A stretch of DNA of 35,528 bases from JAWWPY01 sp033854735 (GCA_033854735.1 JAWWPY010000063.1:1-35528), one strand, 5' to 3'; counted from the first letter of the stretch, positions 24,927 through 32,825 are shown. The notes: generated by a model from the sequence alone, not told the origin. Numbers and translations are program-made.

Positions 24927-24989
24927 CGCACCGTCCCCGATCGACTACATAGGGTTACTATCTTAACGCTGTAAGTAATACCCCGCAGC
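24927..24989 (-). promoter_or_regulatory. AT-rich gap, possible internal promoter
   Basis: This 63-bp gap between the flippase stop and the CgeB-like start is AT-rich in an otherwise GC-rich operon. It contains AGGGTTACTATCTTAACG and a TTAC-N12-GTAA dyad (24955-24974). AGGGTTACTA also occurs on the minus strand upstream of the RCC1 gene (about 29933-29942). It may be an internal promoter or operator for the four downstream genes; this is inference from base composition and the shared motif. Confidence 0.35.
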
Positions 24990-26270
24990 TCACGGGCATA
25001 CCGGGCCTGGCAGCCGCCACAGGCATCGGATCATCACGGCGAGCGCGACGCCATAGGCCACCGTGGAGGCAATCGCGGCGGCATAGACGCCCACCAACGG
25101 CAGCAGGGCAAAGAGCAGCGCCACCGTGAATACGGCCGCCAGGCCCTGCGCCCAGGCCACGACGATGGGACGGTTCCTGCCGCGCAGCAGGTCGCCCACG
25201 ACCTGGCCGCAGGCCAGGAAGACGGCCCCCGGGGCGAGGATCCAGAGCAGGGGGACGGCCCCGCTGTACCGGGCCCCGAACACCAGCGGCACCAGCCAGT
25301 ACGCGGCCAGGGCGAGCGGGACGAGCATCCCCAGGGCCAGCCCGGCGCTGCCGGCCACCGCGATCCGCTGCAGCCTGCGGGTGGCGCCGGTCACCGTCTG
25401 CTGCGCGGCCAGCCGCGGAAATGCGACGTTGCCGATGGCCGAGACCAGTGGAATCGGCAGCAAGGTGAGTGAGACGGCGACCGCATAGCGACCTAGATCC
25501 GCGGGCGGGACGGTCTGCGACAGCACCAGCTGGTCCAGCTGTGCGTTGAGGGCGGCGGGCGCCACCGCGGCGATCTGGGCGACGCCGTAGGCGCCGAGCG
25601 GGCGGGCCAGCCTGATGCGGGCCCGGCCGGGCGCCAGGCCGGTCCGCCTGCAGCCGCGGTAGGCCCAGCCGAGCTGCAGGAACATCGCCACGACGATGGC
25701 GACCAGCGCGGTGTGCAGGGAGAGCTGCCGAAGCCGCCACAAGGCGACAATGGCCATCAGCCCGAGCACCGGCTGGATCAGCCGCACCACGTTCCACCGG
25801 TGCAGGTCCCAGGCCTGCAGCGAGAACGTGTAGCTCGCGGCCACGAACGAGATAATGCAGGCGCCGAAGGCGATCCGGTAACCGGTGGCCACCCCGGCGC
25901 GCCCGTCGGCGAGCAGGGGGGCGAACAGCATCCCCGCGGTGAGCGCGAGCGTGGCCGTCATCAGCATCATCGCCCGCGAGGTCGCCACGTAGTCAGGGGC
26001 CTGCCCCGGATCGCGGGCCACGTAGAAGCACAGTGCCGCCGGCTGGCCCATCCCGCCGACCATCTGCGCGACGCCGAACCACGCGGTGATCGCGGCGTAC
26101 TCGCCGCGAATGGTCGGCCCCAGGGCGCGGGCCAGGATGATTCCGCCCAGCCCGGCCGCGGCCGTCGCCGCGACGTTGAATCCGGCGGTCCGCGCGACGG
26201 TCTGGCCGAACCCAGGCCGGCGCAGCGTCGCGGCGAACCCATGCAGCCGGGTCCGCGCGGCGTGACTCAC
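24990..26270 (-). CDS. Wzx-type polysaccharide flippase (MOP superfamily)
   Basis: A 426-residue integral membrane protein with about 12 hydrophobic helices. The N-terminal part (VARTAGFNVAATAAAGLGG, then ILARALGPTIRGEYAAITAW) is the typical start of Wzx-like exporters, and LNAQLDQLVLSQTVPPADLG, AFPRLAAQ and LLRGRNRP fit the same family. It should flip the undecaprenyl-linked repeat unit across the cytoplasmic membrane for Wzy. GTG 26270 lies 6 bp after the stop of the methyltransferase gene. It is the only flippase in the locus. Confidence 0.92.
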   Translation of the reverse strand: MSHAARTRLHGFAATLRRPGFGQTVARTAGFNVAATAAAGLGGIILARALGPTIRGEYAAITAWFGVAQMVGGMGQPAALCFYVARDPGQAPDYVATSRAMMLMTATLALTAGMLFAPLLADGRAGVATGYRIAFGACIISFVAASYTFSLQAWDLHRWNVVRLIQPVLGLMAIVALWRLRQLSLHTALVAIVVAMFLQLGWAYRGCRRTGLAPGRARIRLARPLGAYGVAQIAAVAPAALNAQLDQLVLSQTVPPADLGRYAVAVSLTLLPIPLVSAIGNVAFPRLAAQQTVTGATRRLQRIAVAGSAGLALGMLVPLALAAYWLVPLVFGARYSGAVPLLWILAPGAVFLACGQVVGDLLRGRNRPIVVAWAQGLAAVFTVALLFALLPLVGVYAAAIASTVAYGVALAVMIRCLWRLPGPVCP

Positions 26271-26276
26271 CGCCGC

Positions 26277-27005
26277 TCAGGGTGCCTTACGGGCCACGAA
26301 GACCAGGTTCTGGGTGACAATGTGCCCCCGCACGACGCCCGTCTCGGCGCCGAGCGCGATCTTGTAGAAGGCGCTGATCACCTTCCATATCAGCACCCGG
26401 ATGGCGCTCACCAGGCCATGCGCGATGGGCGGGCAGGGCGTCACGGCGACCGAGCCAAAGCCCGCGGCCGCAGCGAGCTGCCGCACGCTGCGGGCCGTGT
26501 AGGACGACTCGTGCGTGAAGTCCCCGTGCCGGATCCGGCCGCCGAACGGGCTGCCGGCGTTCGGTACCCGCGCCACGAACGTGCCCCCCGGCACCAGCGC
26601 CGCCGCGACCCGGTCGAAGGTTTCCAGCACCTCGGGCTTGGTCAGATGTTCCAGCAGGTCATTGGCGGTGACCGCGGCGAGCCGGCCGGCCCACGCGTCG
26701 AGCAGGTCGCGGTAGTCGCCCCGGTGCACCTGGCCCAGGCCCGCCGCATGGGCCAGGGCGACCTGCTCCGGGCTGACGTCGATACCGCGGGCCGCGTAGC
26801 CGTCCTCGAGCAGCAGCCGGACCAGGTCTCCCTGCCCGCAGCCGATGTCCACCACGGTTCCGGCCGAGGGGGGCGGGAGCACGGGACGGATGTCGCGACG
26901 GTAGATGAGGCCAGTAGCCGCGCCACTCCCGCGGCTCGCGTGCTGCGAGGCGTACGCCTCGTACAGCCGGGCCCGCAGCGAGGCGAGATGCGCCGTGGTG
27001 GTCAC
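26277..27005 (-). CDS. Class I SAM-dependent methyltransferase
   Basis: A 242-residue methyltransferase. VVDIGCGQGDLVRLLLEDG is motif I, GIDVSPEQVALA is motif II, VTANDLLEHLTKPEVLETF is motif IV, and ALVPGGTFVARVPNA follows. HGDFTHESSYTARSVRQL is a pattern common in sugar-cluster methyltransferases. The C-terminal part (SAIRVLIWKVISAFYKIAL) is hydrophobic and may lie on the membrane. GTG 27005 is the first gene of the leftward operon, after the AT-rich divergent gap. It probably methylates an EPS sugar or a lipid-linked intermediate; this is inferred from context. Confidence 0.88.
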   Translation of the reverse strand: MTTTAHLASLRARLYEAYASQHASRGSGAATGLIYRRDIRPVLPPPSAGTVVDIGCGQGDLVRLLLEDGYAARGIDVSPEQVALAHAAGLGQVHRGDYRDLLDAWAGRLAAVTANDLLEHLTKPEVLETFDRVAAALVPGGTFVARVPNAGSPFGGRIRHGDFTHESSYTARSVRQLAAAAGFGSVAVTPCPPIAHGLVSAIRVLIWKVISAFYKIALGAETGVVRGHIVTQNLVFVARKAP

Positions 27006-27136
27006 GCGGAGATCATCCTTGCTTACACTCCGTAATATTTCGCTTTCGCGAGTGTACCCTAGAACTCCGGCCGCAGGGCGCGCCGCTTGGCCGCGTTTGG
27101 CCAGGTAGAGGTTTCATTGACAGCCATGGAGGCGGC
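27006..27136. promoter_or_regulatory. Divergent promoter region with a long inverted repeat
   Basis: A 131-bp gap between the divergent methyltransferase (leftward) and FkbM (rightward) genes. TACACTC (27024-27030) pairs with GAGTGTA (27050-27056) across a 19-bp AT-rich spacer. TTACACTCCGTAA (27023-27035) is a perfect TTAC-N5-GTAA palindrome like those in other gaps of the locus. The spacing suits an operator covering one or both promoters. GGAGG at 27128-27132 is the ribosome binding site for the GTG at 27137. Confidence 0.5.
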
Positions 27137-27904
27137 GTGCCGCTGCGGCCCGCAGTTGAGCGGACAACCCACCGGGTGGTCATCCGGCGGCGGCTGCCCC
27201 CGCCGTTCCGTGCCGCCCGGATCTACGCCTCGTCCGAAGGCGGGCTCCGCTATCTCCGGCCCCGGATGGCGAGCGTGGACCCGGCCCTGCTCAGGCTGGC
27301 CGCCGAGGTGGTCAGGCCCGGGGACACGGTCTGGGACATCGGCGCCAACCTGGGCTTGTTCAGCTTCGCTGCCGCGGTAGCGGCGGGCCCGGCCGGGCGT
27401 GTGCTCGCGGTGGAGCCTGACGGGGTCCTGGTCAGGCTGCTCCGCCGGTCGGCGGCGGCCAACCGGGACCACGCCCCCGTGGAGGTGCTGCCCGCGGCCG
27501 TGGCGGATGGCCTCGCGATCGCCCATTTCCACATCGCCCGGCGGAACCGCTCCACGAGCCACCTGGACGGCTTCGGGACCAGCCAGACCGGCGGCGTACG
27601 GGCTACTGAGCTGGTGCCCACCATCACGCTGGACTGGCTGGCCGCCCAGTTTCCCGCTCCCGACGTGATCAAGATTGACGTGGAGCAGGCGGAGCTGGCG
27701 GTCCTGTGTGGCTCATCCGCCATGCTGCGAGCGGCGCTCCCCACGATCGTCTGCGAGGTGGCGGGCCGCAACGCGGCCGCCGTGCACGATCTCCTGACCG
27801 CGCACGGCTACACGCTCTACGACGGCGACCGGCCCTCCGCTGAGCGGGTGCCGGCGGCGCAGGCCCCCCCGACCACGCTGGCGGTCAGCGGCTCGCGCCG
27901 GTGA
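27137..27904 (+). CDS. FkbM-family methyltransferase (third copy)
   Basis: A 255-residue FkbM-type methyltransferase. VWDIGANLGLFSFAAAVA is motif I, VLAVEPDGVLVRLL is motif II, and VIKIDVEQAELAVL is the FkbM signature, with Gln in place of the usual Gly. GTG 27137 follows GGAGG at good spacing; the nearby ATG at 27126 is out of frame. It is a single-gene unit divergent from the methyltransferase-flippase operon. Its end overlaps the convergent methyltransferase gene by 20 bp. It is the third FkbM enzyme of the locus and a probable O-methyltransferase for the polysaccharide. Confidence 0.9.
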   Translation: MPLRPAVERTTHRVVIRRRLPPPFRAARIYASSEGGLRYLRPRMASVDPALLRLAAEVVRPGDTVWDIGANLGLFSFAAAVAAGPAGRVLAVEPDGVLVRLLRRSAAANRDHAPVEVLPAAVADGLAIAHFHIARRNRSTSHLDGFGTSQTGGVRATELVPTITLDWLAAQFPAPDVIKIDVEQAELAVLCGSSAMLRAALPTIVCEVAGRNAAAVHDLLTAHGYTLYDGDRPSAERVPAAQAPPTTLAVSGSRR

Positions 27905-28562
27905 GCCGTTCGTAGACAAAGAAATCCGCCCGGCCCGGCCCGGGATTGGGGCCGGGCGTCACTCCGGTCAGCCGCCACTCCGGGCACTGGGCATTCACCC
28001 ACCGGGTGAAGCGCCGGTGCCGCACATGAGGGGCGGTTCCCGGCATCTCCGTGTTGGTGGCGTACAGCACCACGAACTGGTCACCCGCCGAGAACAGGTG
28101 CCCAAGGTAGGCGTTGTATACCTGATCTTCGATCAGGTGGTAGATGACGTCGAGGGAGATCGCCAGATCAGCGGTGAACAGGCCTGCGCGGTCAGCGAAG
28201 CACGCGCCGTCGTACAGGAAAAAGCTCTTGGCCGGGTCACCGGCGAACCGGCGCTGGCACATCTGGATCGCGGCCCTGGACACATCCAGGCCGACGTAGC
28301 GGGGATAGCCGGCCAGCGACAGTTGATGACCGTCACCGCAACCAAACTCAATGACTGATCGCACGCCGTGCTCACGGACGAACGCGTTGAGGAAGGCGGC
28401 CTTAGCCTCGGCGAGTGCACCGTACGAGCCCATGCCGCTGGTCCCGCCGCGCGCATAGTTCTGCTCCCAGAACGCCGCGGATCCGCGGAAACCGATCCGC
28501 TGGCGCAGCAGGGACAGCTGCCGCACGCCCGGGAGCGGGCGCACCAGATCCTTGACCGTCAC
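27885..28562 (-). CDS. Class I SAM-dependent methyltransferase
   Basis: A 225-residue methyltransferase. SVIEFGCGDGHQLSLAGY is the SAM-binding motif I, YVGLDVSRAAIQMCQRRF is motif II, and LAISLDVIYHLIED is motif IV. The N-terminal GFRGSAAFWEQNYARGGTSGMGSYG is a loop typical of small sugar or phospholipid methyltransferases. GTG 28562 (MTVKDLVRPLPG) was chosen for the strong GGGAGGGAGG just upstream; the longer open frame to 28718 runs over the RCC1 gene end and looks non-coding. It lies 55 bp downstream of the RCC1 stop, so both could be in one transcript. The substrate is unknown. Confidence 0.87.
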   Translation of the reverse strand: MTVKDLVRPLPGVRQLSLLRQRIGFRGSAAFWEQNYARGGTSGMGSYGALAEAKAAFLNAFVREHGVRSVIEFGCGDGHQLSLAGYPRYVGLDVSRAAIQMCQRRFAGDPAKSFFLYDGACFADRAGLFTADLAISLDVIYHLIEDQVYNAYLGHLFSAGDQFVVLYATNTEMPGTAPHVRHRRFTRWVNAQCPEWRLTGVTPGPNPGPGRADFFVYERLTGASR

Positions 28563-28617
28563 TCCCGGGCCTCCCTCCCCAGTTTCCGCGTGCCGACCGG
28601 GACGCCGGCGCGGCCCG

Positions 28618-29880
28618 CTACAGCCCGACCAGCACCGGCACCGCGCTCGGGGAGTAATTGTCGTCACCGAGTTCGCCGGATGCGTTGCCGCCCCAGCAGT
28701 AGGGAGCGCCGGCGGCATCCAGCGCGCACGTGTGCCATATGCCCGCGCTGACCTGGATGAGGGACTTTCCGGCCAGCGCGCCGCCGGTGTTCACGGCCAC
28801 CGGGACGGCAGAATTCGTGGTGCTTCCGTCGCCGAGCTGGCCGTAGGAGTTGAGGCCCCAGCAGTAGGCGTCGCCGGCCGCGTCCAGCGCGCACGTGTCG
28901 TAGGCGCCGACCGTGACCTGGGTGATGGTCTGGCCAGCCAGCGCGCCGGCGACATCGACCGCCACGGGGACACTGGAGCTGCTGCTGCTTCCGTCGCCGA
29001 GCTGGCCGGCCGAGTTGCGGCCCCAGCAGTAGGCAGCACCGGCGGAATCCACCGCGCACGTGTGAAACCAGGTGGCGCTGATCTGGGTGAAGGTCTGGCC
29101 GGCCGGCAGGCCAGTGGTGTCCACGGTCACGGGGACGCCGGAACTCGTGGTGTTTCCGTCGCCGAGCTGGCCGTAGGAGTTGAGGCCCCAGCAGTACGCC
29201 TGACCGGCGGAATCCAGCACGCACGCGTTTTCGTAGCCGACCGTGATCTGGGTGAGGCTCCGGCCCGCCAGCGTGGTCGTGGTGCGCACGGCCACCGGGA
29301 CGCTGGAATTCGTGGTGCCTCCGTCGCCGAGCTGGCCGTAGGAGTTGGCGCCCCAGCAGTAGGCGGCACCGGCGGAATCCAGCGCACACGTGGCCACGAT
29401 GCCGGACGCGATCTGGGTGAGGGTCTTGCCCGCCAGAACTCCGCTGGTGTCCACGGCCACCGGGACGCTGGAATTCGTGGTGTTCCCGTCGCCGAGCTGG
29501 CCATAAGAGTTGAGGCCCCAGCAGTACGCCCGGCCGGCCGCATCCAGCGCACAGGTGTGCGAGTAGCCGGACGAGACCTGGGCCAGCGCCCGGCCGGCCA
29601 CTGCGCCGCTGGTGTCCACGGCCACCGGGACAGCCGAGTTCGTGTTCGCGCCGTCGCCGAGTTCCCCGCTGAAGTTCTCGCCCCAGCAGTAGGCGGCGCC
29701 GTTGACGATGCCGCAGGCGTGCTCACCTCCGGCCGAGATCGAGGCCACCCCCGGCAGCGTCGCGAGCGCCGGCTGCGCCGCAGTCACCAGCGAACCCAGC
29801 CCCGCTGCGATGCAGACCAGCATCGTAGGCACAACCAACCGCCGCACACGTCCCCGCCCGACCGTCGTCCTGGCTGACAT
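28618..29880 (-). CDS. Secreted RCC1-repeat (beta-propeller) protein
   Basis: A 420-residue exported protein. Residues 1-41 look like a signal peptide (VRRLVVPTMLVCIAAGLGSL, cut near ALA). The rest is seven RCC1-type repeats of about 52 residues, each with an AYCWGxNSxGQLGDG core followed by TNSxVPVAV. This should fold as a seven-bladed propeller. Each repeat has a Cys pair spaced about ten residues (for example HTCALDAAGRAYCWG), so the protein may be stabilised by one disulfide per blade, fitting an extracellular site. Repeats are close in DNA sequence, implying recent internal duplication. RCC1 propellers bind proteins or ligands; the target is unknown. ATG 29880 has GAGAGGA upstream. It lies at the edge of the EPS locus and shares its promoter-region palindrome. 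Confidence 0.9.
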   Translation of the reverse strand: MSARTTVGRGRVRRLVVPTMLVCIAAGLGSLVTAAQPALATLPGVASISAGGEHACGIVNGAAYCWGENFSGELGDGANTNSAVPVAVDTSGAVAGRALAQVSSGYSHTCALDAAGRAYCWGLNSYGQLGDGNTTNSSVPVAVDTSGVLAGKTLTQIASGIVATCALDSAGAAYCWGANSYGQLGDGGTTNSSVPVAVRTTTTLAGRSLTQITVGYENACVLDSAGQAYCWGLNSYGQLGDGNTTSSGVPVTVDTTGLPAGQTFTQISATWFHTCAVDSAGAAYCWGRNSAGQLGDGSSSSSSVPVAVDVAGALAGQTITQVTVGAYDTCALDAAGDAYCWGLNSYGQLGDGSTTNSAVPVAVNTGGALAGKSLIQVSAGIWHTCALDAAGAPYCWGGNASGELGDDNYSPSAVPVLVGL

Positions 29881-30026
29881 CGTTGCAGTCCTCTCAGCTG
29901 ACGCCTACAGAGCCTGCCACGATGCTAATACTCTTAGTAACCCTTCAGATGCAGAGGGTAAGAAAATCACCGGCCGGTCGGCGGCGGCGCCCGTAGGCAC
30001 CCCGGCATTCAGGGAGCGCGTGCGGC
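29881..30026 (-). promoter_or_regulatory. RCC1 gene promoter region
   Basis: A 146-bp gap between the SGNH hydrolase stop and the RCC1 start. ATACTCTTAGTAA (29928-29940) is, on the minus strand, TTAC-N5-GTAT, one base from the palindrome found in other gaps of the locus. CAGAGGGTAAG follows within 10 bp. AT-richness is clearly above the surroundings. A promoter for the RCC1 gene is likely; the exact -10 and -35 are not assigned. Confidence 0.4.
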
Positions 30027-30818
30027 CTACTGCGGGGCGCCCTGCAGCGGCAGCAGTTCGGGGCGCTTGGGCAGCACGTCATCTCCGGTGGAGGCGCCGC
30101 GCAGCCGCCTGCTCACCCAGGGCGCGGCGTGTACCCGCGCCCAGCGCGCGTCCATCCGGCGCGCCGCCAGCCAGCCCAGGTAACGGGAGGCTGTGACCCC
30201 CTGGGCCGGCCACGGCTCCTGCCAGTCCTCATCCACCGGCACGCCCATGACCTCACACGTCCGCAGGGCCACCCGGCGGTGGCCTTCCGGCGAGAGGTGC
30301 AGCCGGTCCGCGCTCCAGGCCCGCGGGTCGCGCAGCACGCTCATAGACCACAGATCCACCACGTAGCACTGGTGCCGGTCGGCGATCGCCTGCAGGTGCA
30401 TATTGAATACGGCCACCTTGCCGCGGATCAGCCGCAATACCGGGAAGCGAGGGTCGAACCCGGTGAACATGAGCACCGGGCAGCCCGCCATGAGCAGCGT
30501 CCGGACGGCTTCGTCGAAGGTTTCCGCGAGCGCGTCAGGATCGGTCCGCGGCCGGAGCAGGTCGTTGCCGCCTGCCGCGATGCTGACCAGGTCCGGAGCC
30601 ATCGCGATGGCTTGCGGTATCTGCTCCGCCGCGACCTCGCTCAGCAGTTTCCCGCGCACCGCCAGGTTCGCGTAGCGCAGGCCGGGCCGCTGCGACCCAA
30701 GCCGCTGCGCGAACCGGTCGGCCCAGCCGAGATATCCGCTGCGATCTGCGGCAAGATCGTCAAGCCCCTCGGTGAAGCTGTCCCCGAGTGCGACGAAGGA
30801 GCCGATCTCCACAGTCAC
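30027..30818 (-). CDS. SGNH/GDSL-family hydrolase
   Basis: A 263-residue hydrolase of the SGNH superfamily. Block I is FVALGDSFTEG (Ser nucleophile in GDS), ANLAVRGK holds the block II Gly, SIAAGGNDLLRP is block III, and ADRLHLSPEGH carries the catalytic Asp and His. There is no signal peptide, so it is probably cytoplasmic. Members remove acyl groups from lipids, sugars or esters; an EPS deacetylase role is possible from its position but not shown. GTG 30818 has a perfect AAGGAGG Shine-Dalgarno about 8 bp upstream. The last 30 residues (STGDDVLPKRPELL) look disordered. Confidence 0.92.
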   Translation of the reverse strand: MTVEIGSFVALGDSFTEGLDDLAADRSGYLGWADRFAQRLGSQRPGLRYANLAVRGKLLSEVAAEQIPQAIAMAPDLVSIAAGGNDLLRPRTDPDALAETFDEAVRTLLMAGCPVLMFTGFDPRFPVLRLIRGKVAVFNMHLQAIADRHQCYVVDLWSMSVLRDPRAWSADRLHLSPEGHRRVALRTCEVMGVPVDEDWQEPWPAQGVTASRYLGWLAARRMDARWARVHAAPWVSRRLRGASTGDDVLPKRPELLPLQGAPQ

Positions 30819-30904
30819 GTCGCGTGCCTCCTTGTTCCCGCCATCTCTCTATTCTGCGCGATCCTCCTCGGGCTTCATCCTCGAGGTGCACTGCGCTGAA
30901 TGCG
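30819..30904 (-). promoter_or_regulatory. Short gap upstream of the SGNH hydrolase
   Basis: An 86-bp gap after the MFS stop. It holds the strong AAGGAGG of the hydrolase gene and a short AT-rich patch (ATCTCTCTATTCTGCG, about 30842-30857) that could supply a -10. No clear hairpin terminator is visible. Confidence 0.25.
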
Positions 30905-32242
30905 CTATGCCGGAGGCTGCTGCGCAGCGGGAACAGCCGGTTGAGCAGCCTGGATGCTGGGCTGCCCCGTGGTTCCCTGCCCCGTGGTTCCCTGCCCCGT
31001 GGCTCCCTGTCCCGTGGCCGCGTGCCTGGTGGTCGCGTGCCCGGTGGCCGCGTGCCCGGTGGTCGCCTGTTCCGCGGCGGTCAGGAACCGGTGCCCGCTG
31101 GCCAGTATGGCGATCCCCACCAGGACGGCGCCCGCACCCACGTAGAACGGCACATGCACGCCGAAACTGGCCGCCATCCGTCCAGCCGCGTAGGGCGCCA
31201 GGCCCGCGCCGATGAACCGGATGAAACCGTAGGCCGCCGAGGCCACCGGGCGTTCCACCGGCGCGACCGTCATGACTGCCTGCGTGGTGACGGTGTTGTT
31301 GATGCCGATGAACAGGCCGGAGACGATGACCGCGATGATCAGGGTGGGCTTCGACGAGATCCCGACCGCGATGACCAGGACGTCGAGGGCAAACAGCGAG
31401 AGGTTGATATACAGCGTCCTGGCGACGCCGAGGCTACGTTCCAGCCGTGGCGCGATGAAGACCGCGCCGGCCGCGACCAGGGCACCCCAGCCGGTGAATA
31501 CGTACCCGAGCTGATGGGTGTTCAGGTTCATCGGGAACGGGGCGTAGCCGAGGACGGTGAAGAAGGCCCAGTTGTAACAGAGCGCGGTGAGCCCCATGGT
31601 CAGCAGCCCGCGGTGGCGCAGCGCCCGGAGCGGCTCCAGCAGCGACTCGCGGCGGGCCGGCAGCGGGGTCTTGCCCACCAGCACCAGCGTCGCGATCAGC
31701 GAGATCGACATGAGCACAGTGACGCCGAAGAACGGGCCGCGCCAGCTGATGGCGCCCAGTTCGCCGCCGAGCAACGGTCCCAGCGCGATGCCGACGCCCA
31801 GCGCCGTCTCATACAGGATGATCGCGCCGGCGAAGCCACCGCTGGCCGAGGCCACGATGACCGCCAGGGAAGTGGCGATGAACAGCGCGTTGCCCAGGCC
31901 CCAGCCCGCCCGGAACCAGACAATCTGGCTTATCCCGCCCGAGTGGCCGGCCAGCGCGCTGAACGCGACGATCAGCACCAGGCCGCAGACCAGGGTGCGC
32001 TTCGCGCCAATCCGGGAAGAGACCCAGCCGGTCACCAGCATCGCCACGGCCGTCACCACCAGGTAGCTGGTGAACAACAACTCGACCTGGCTCGGCGTCG
32101 CGTGCAACTTGACGCGCAGCGCGGGCAGGATCGGGTCCACCAGCCCGATGCCCATAAACGAGATCACGCAGGCGAACGCGACCGCCCAGACCGCCTTGGG
32201 CTGACGGAACGGGCTCTGCGCGGGCTGGGCCGGGCTGGTCAT
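30905..32242 (-). CDS. MFS transporter with a repetitive C-terminal tail
   Basis: A 445-residue major facilitator superfamily permease. Twelve hydrophobic helices are visible to about residue 390. The motif A-like loop GWVSSRIGAKRTLVCG lies between helices 2 and 3, and VDPILPALRVKL in the first segment is typical of drug/H+ antiporters. The tail is eight degenerate pentapeptides of the ATGHA/TTGQG type ending in PAVPAAQQPPA. ATG 32242 was chosen because GGAG lies 6 bp upstream; a GTG at 32284 would add 14 residues. It follows a MarR regulator gene on the same strand, the usual layout of a drug-export unit controlled by its own repressor. The substrate is unknown. Confidence 0.9.
   Translation of the reverse strand: MTSPAQPAQSPFRQPKAVWAVAFACVISFMGIGLVDPILPALRVKLHATPSQVELLFTSYLVVTAVAMLVTGWVSSRIGAKRTLVCGLVLIVAFSALAGHSGGISQIVWFRAGWGLGNALFIATSLAVIVASASGGFAGAIILYETALGVGIALGPLLGGELGAISWRGPFFGVTVLMSISLIATLVLVGKTPLPARRESLLEPLRALRHRGLLTMGLTALCYNWAFFTVLGYAPFPMNLNTHQLGYVFTGWGALVAAGAVFIAPRLERSLGVARTLYINLSLFALDVLVIAVGISSKPTLIIAVIVSGLFIGINNTVTTQAVMTVAPVERPVASAAYGFIRFIGAGLAPYAAGRMAASFGVHVPFYVGAGAVLVGIAILASGHRFLTAAEQATTGHAATGHATTRHAATGQGATGQGTTGQGTTGQPSIQAAQPAVPAAQQPPA
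30963..31082. repeat. Eight degenerate 15-bp tandem repeats in the MFS 3' end
   Basis: A 15-bp unit (TGCCCCGTGGTTCCC on the plus strand) starts at 30963 and recurs every 15 bp to 31082, with copies drifting to TGCCCGGTGGTCGCC. In the gene it encodes pentapeptides of the TTGQG/ATGHA type. The first two copies are identical, so recent slippage is likely. Confidence 0.85.
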
Positions 32243-32285
32243 GACTGGCTCCACTACTGGCTCCACGAATGTTGCGGCGGACACC

Positions 32286-32323
32286 GTGCTTGGTCGTTGC
32301 TGTGCTTGGTCGTTGCTGTGCTT
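32286..32323. repeat. Two and a third copies of a 16-bp direct repeat between MarR and MFS
   Basis: GTGCTTGGTCGTTGCT occurs at 32286-32301 and 32302-32317, and GTGCTT begins a third copy at 32318. It fills the gap between the MarR stop and the MFS start and touches the MarR stop codon. It may affect the distance for coupled translation; no other role is visible. Confidence 0.8.
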
Positions 32324-32825
32324 ACCGGCTACCGCCAGCGTCGGCGCCGGCCTCAGCCAGCAGCTGCAGCGCGGGCAGAGCGCTGATCAGCGCCGCCTGA
32401 TGATGCCCGGGCAGCATGGCGAAGAGGTCCGCGAACCGCGCAGCCCGCGCGGCCCGCCTGCGGGCGATCAGCTCTTCGCCCGCTGCGGTCACGGCGACAT
32501 TGACCACCCGGGCGTCGCCGGGCTCGCTGCAGCGCTCGGCGAGTCCCTGGCCTTCCAGCCGCGAGACGAGCTGGGTCATGGCTGGCTGCGACACCTTCTC
32601 GTGGGCGGCCAGCTCCGTCAGCCTGCACGGCCCGTCACGGGACAACCTGGCCAGGGTGAAGGCCGCCGTCGAGCTGAGCTCGCCGGGCACCGCCAGCCGC
32701 CGCCACATCGAGACCAGCCGTTCCAGCGCGGCCGCCAGTTCCTCGCAGTCGTCGGCGGTAGCTGTGCCGGTAGCTGTGCCGGTAACTGTGCTGGCAGCGG
32801 CGCCGGTGACCGAGGCTGTGATCAT
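32322..32825 (-). CDS. MarR-family transcriptional regulator
   Basis: A 167-residue regulator. The winged helix-turn-helix spans about residues 60-115: CRLTELAAHEKVSQPAMTQLVSRLEGQGLAERCSEPGDARVVNVAVTAAG has the MarR recognition helix and the Asp-Ala-Arg wing. Flanking helices provide the dimer interface. The first 24 residues are a Thr/Ala-rich run (TVTGTATGTATA) with a short repeat. It lies directly upstream of the MFS exporter gene on the same strand, so it probably represses this exporter and itself and is released by a small aromatic ligand. This is the usual MarR arrangement; the ligand is unknown. Confidence 0.93.
   Translation of the reverse strand: MITASVTGAAASTVTGTATGTATADDCEELAAALERLVSMWRRLAVPGELSSTAAFTLARLSRDGPCRLTELAAHEKVSQPAMTQLVSRLEGQGLAERCSEPGDARVVNVAVTAAGEELIARRRAARAARFADLFAMLPGHHQAALISALPALQLLAEAGADAGGSR

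Noticed and set aside
28563..28718. 52-codon upstream extension of the methyltransferase at 27885
   Set aside because: It runs over the RCC1 gene end, is Arg/Pro-rich, and a strong ribosome binding site precedes GTG 28562.
32219..32270. 12-bp direct repeat CTGGCTCCACTA near the MFS start
   Set aside because: Two copies only and partly coding if the GTG start is used; too weak to call an operator.
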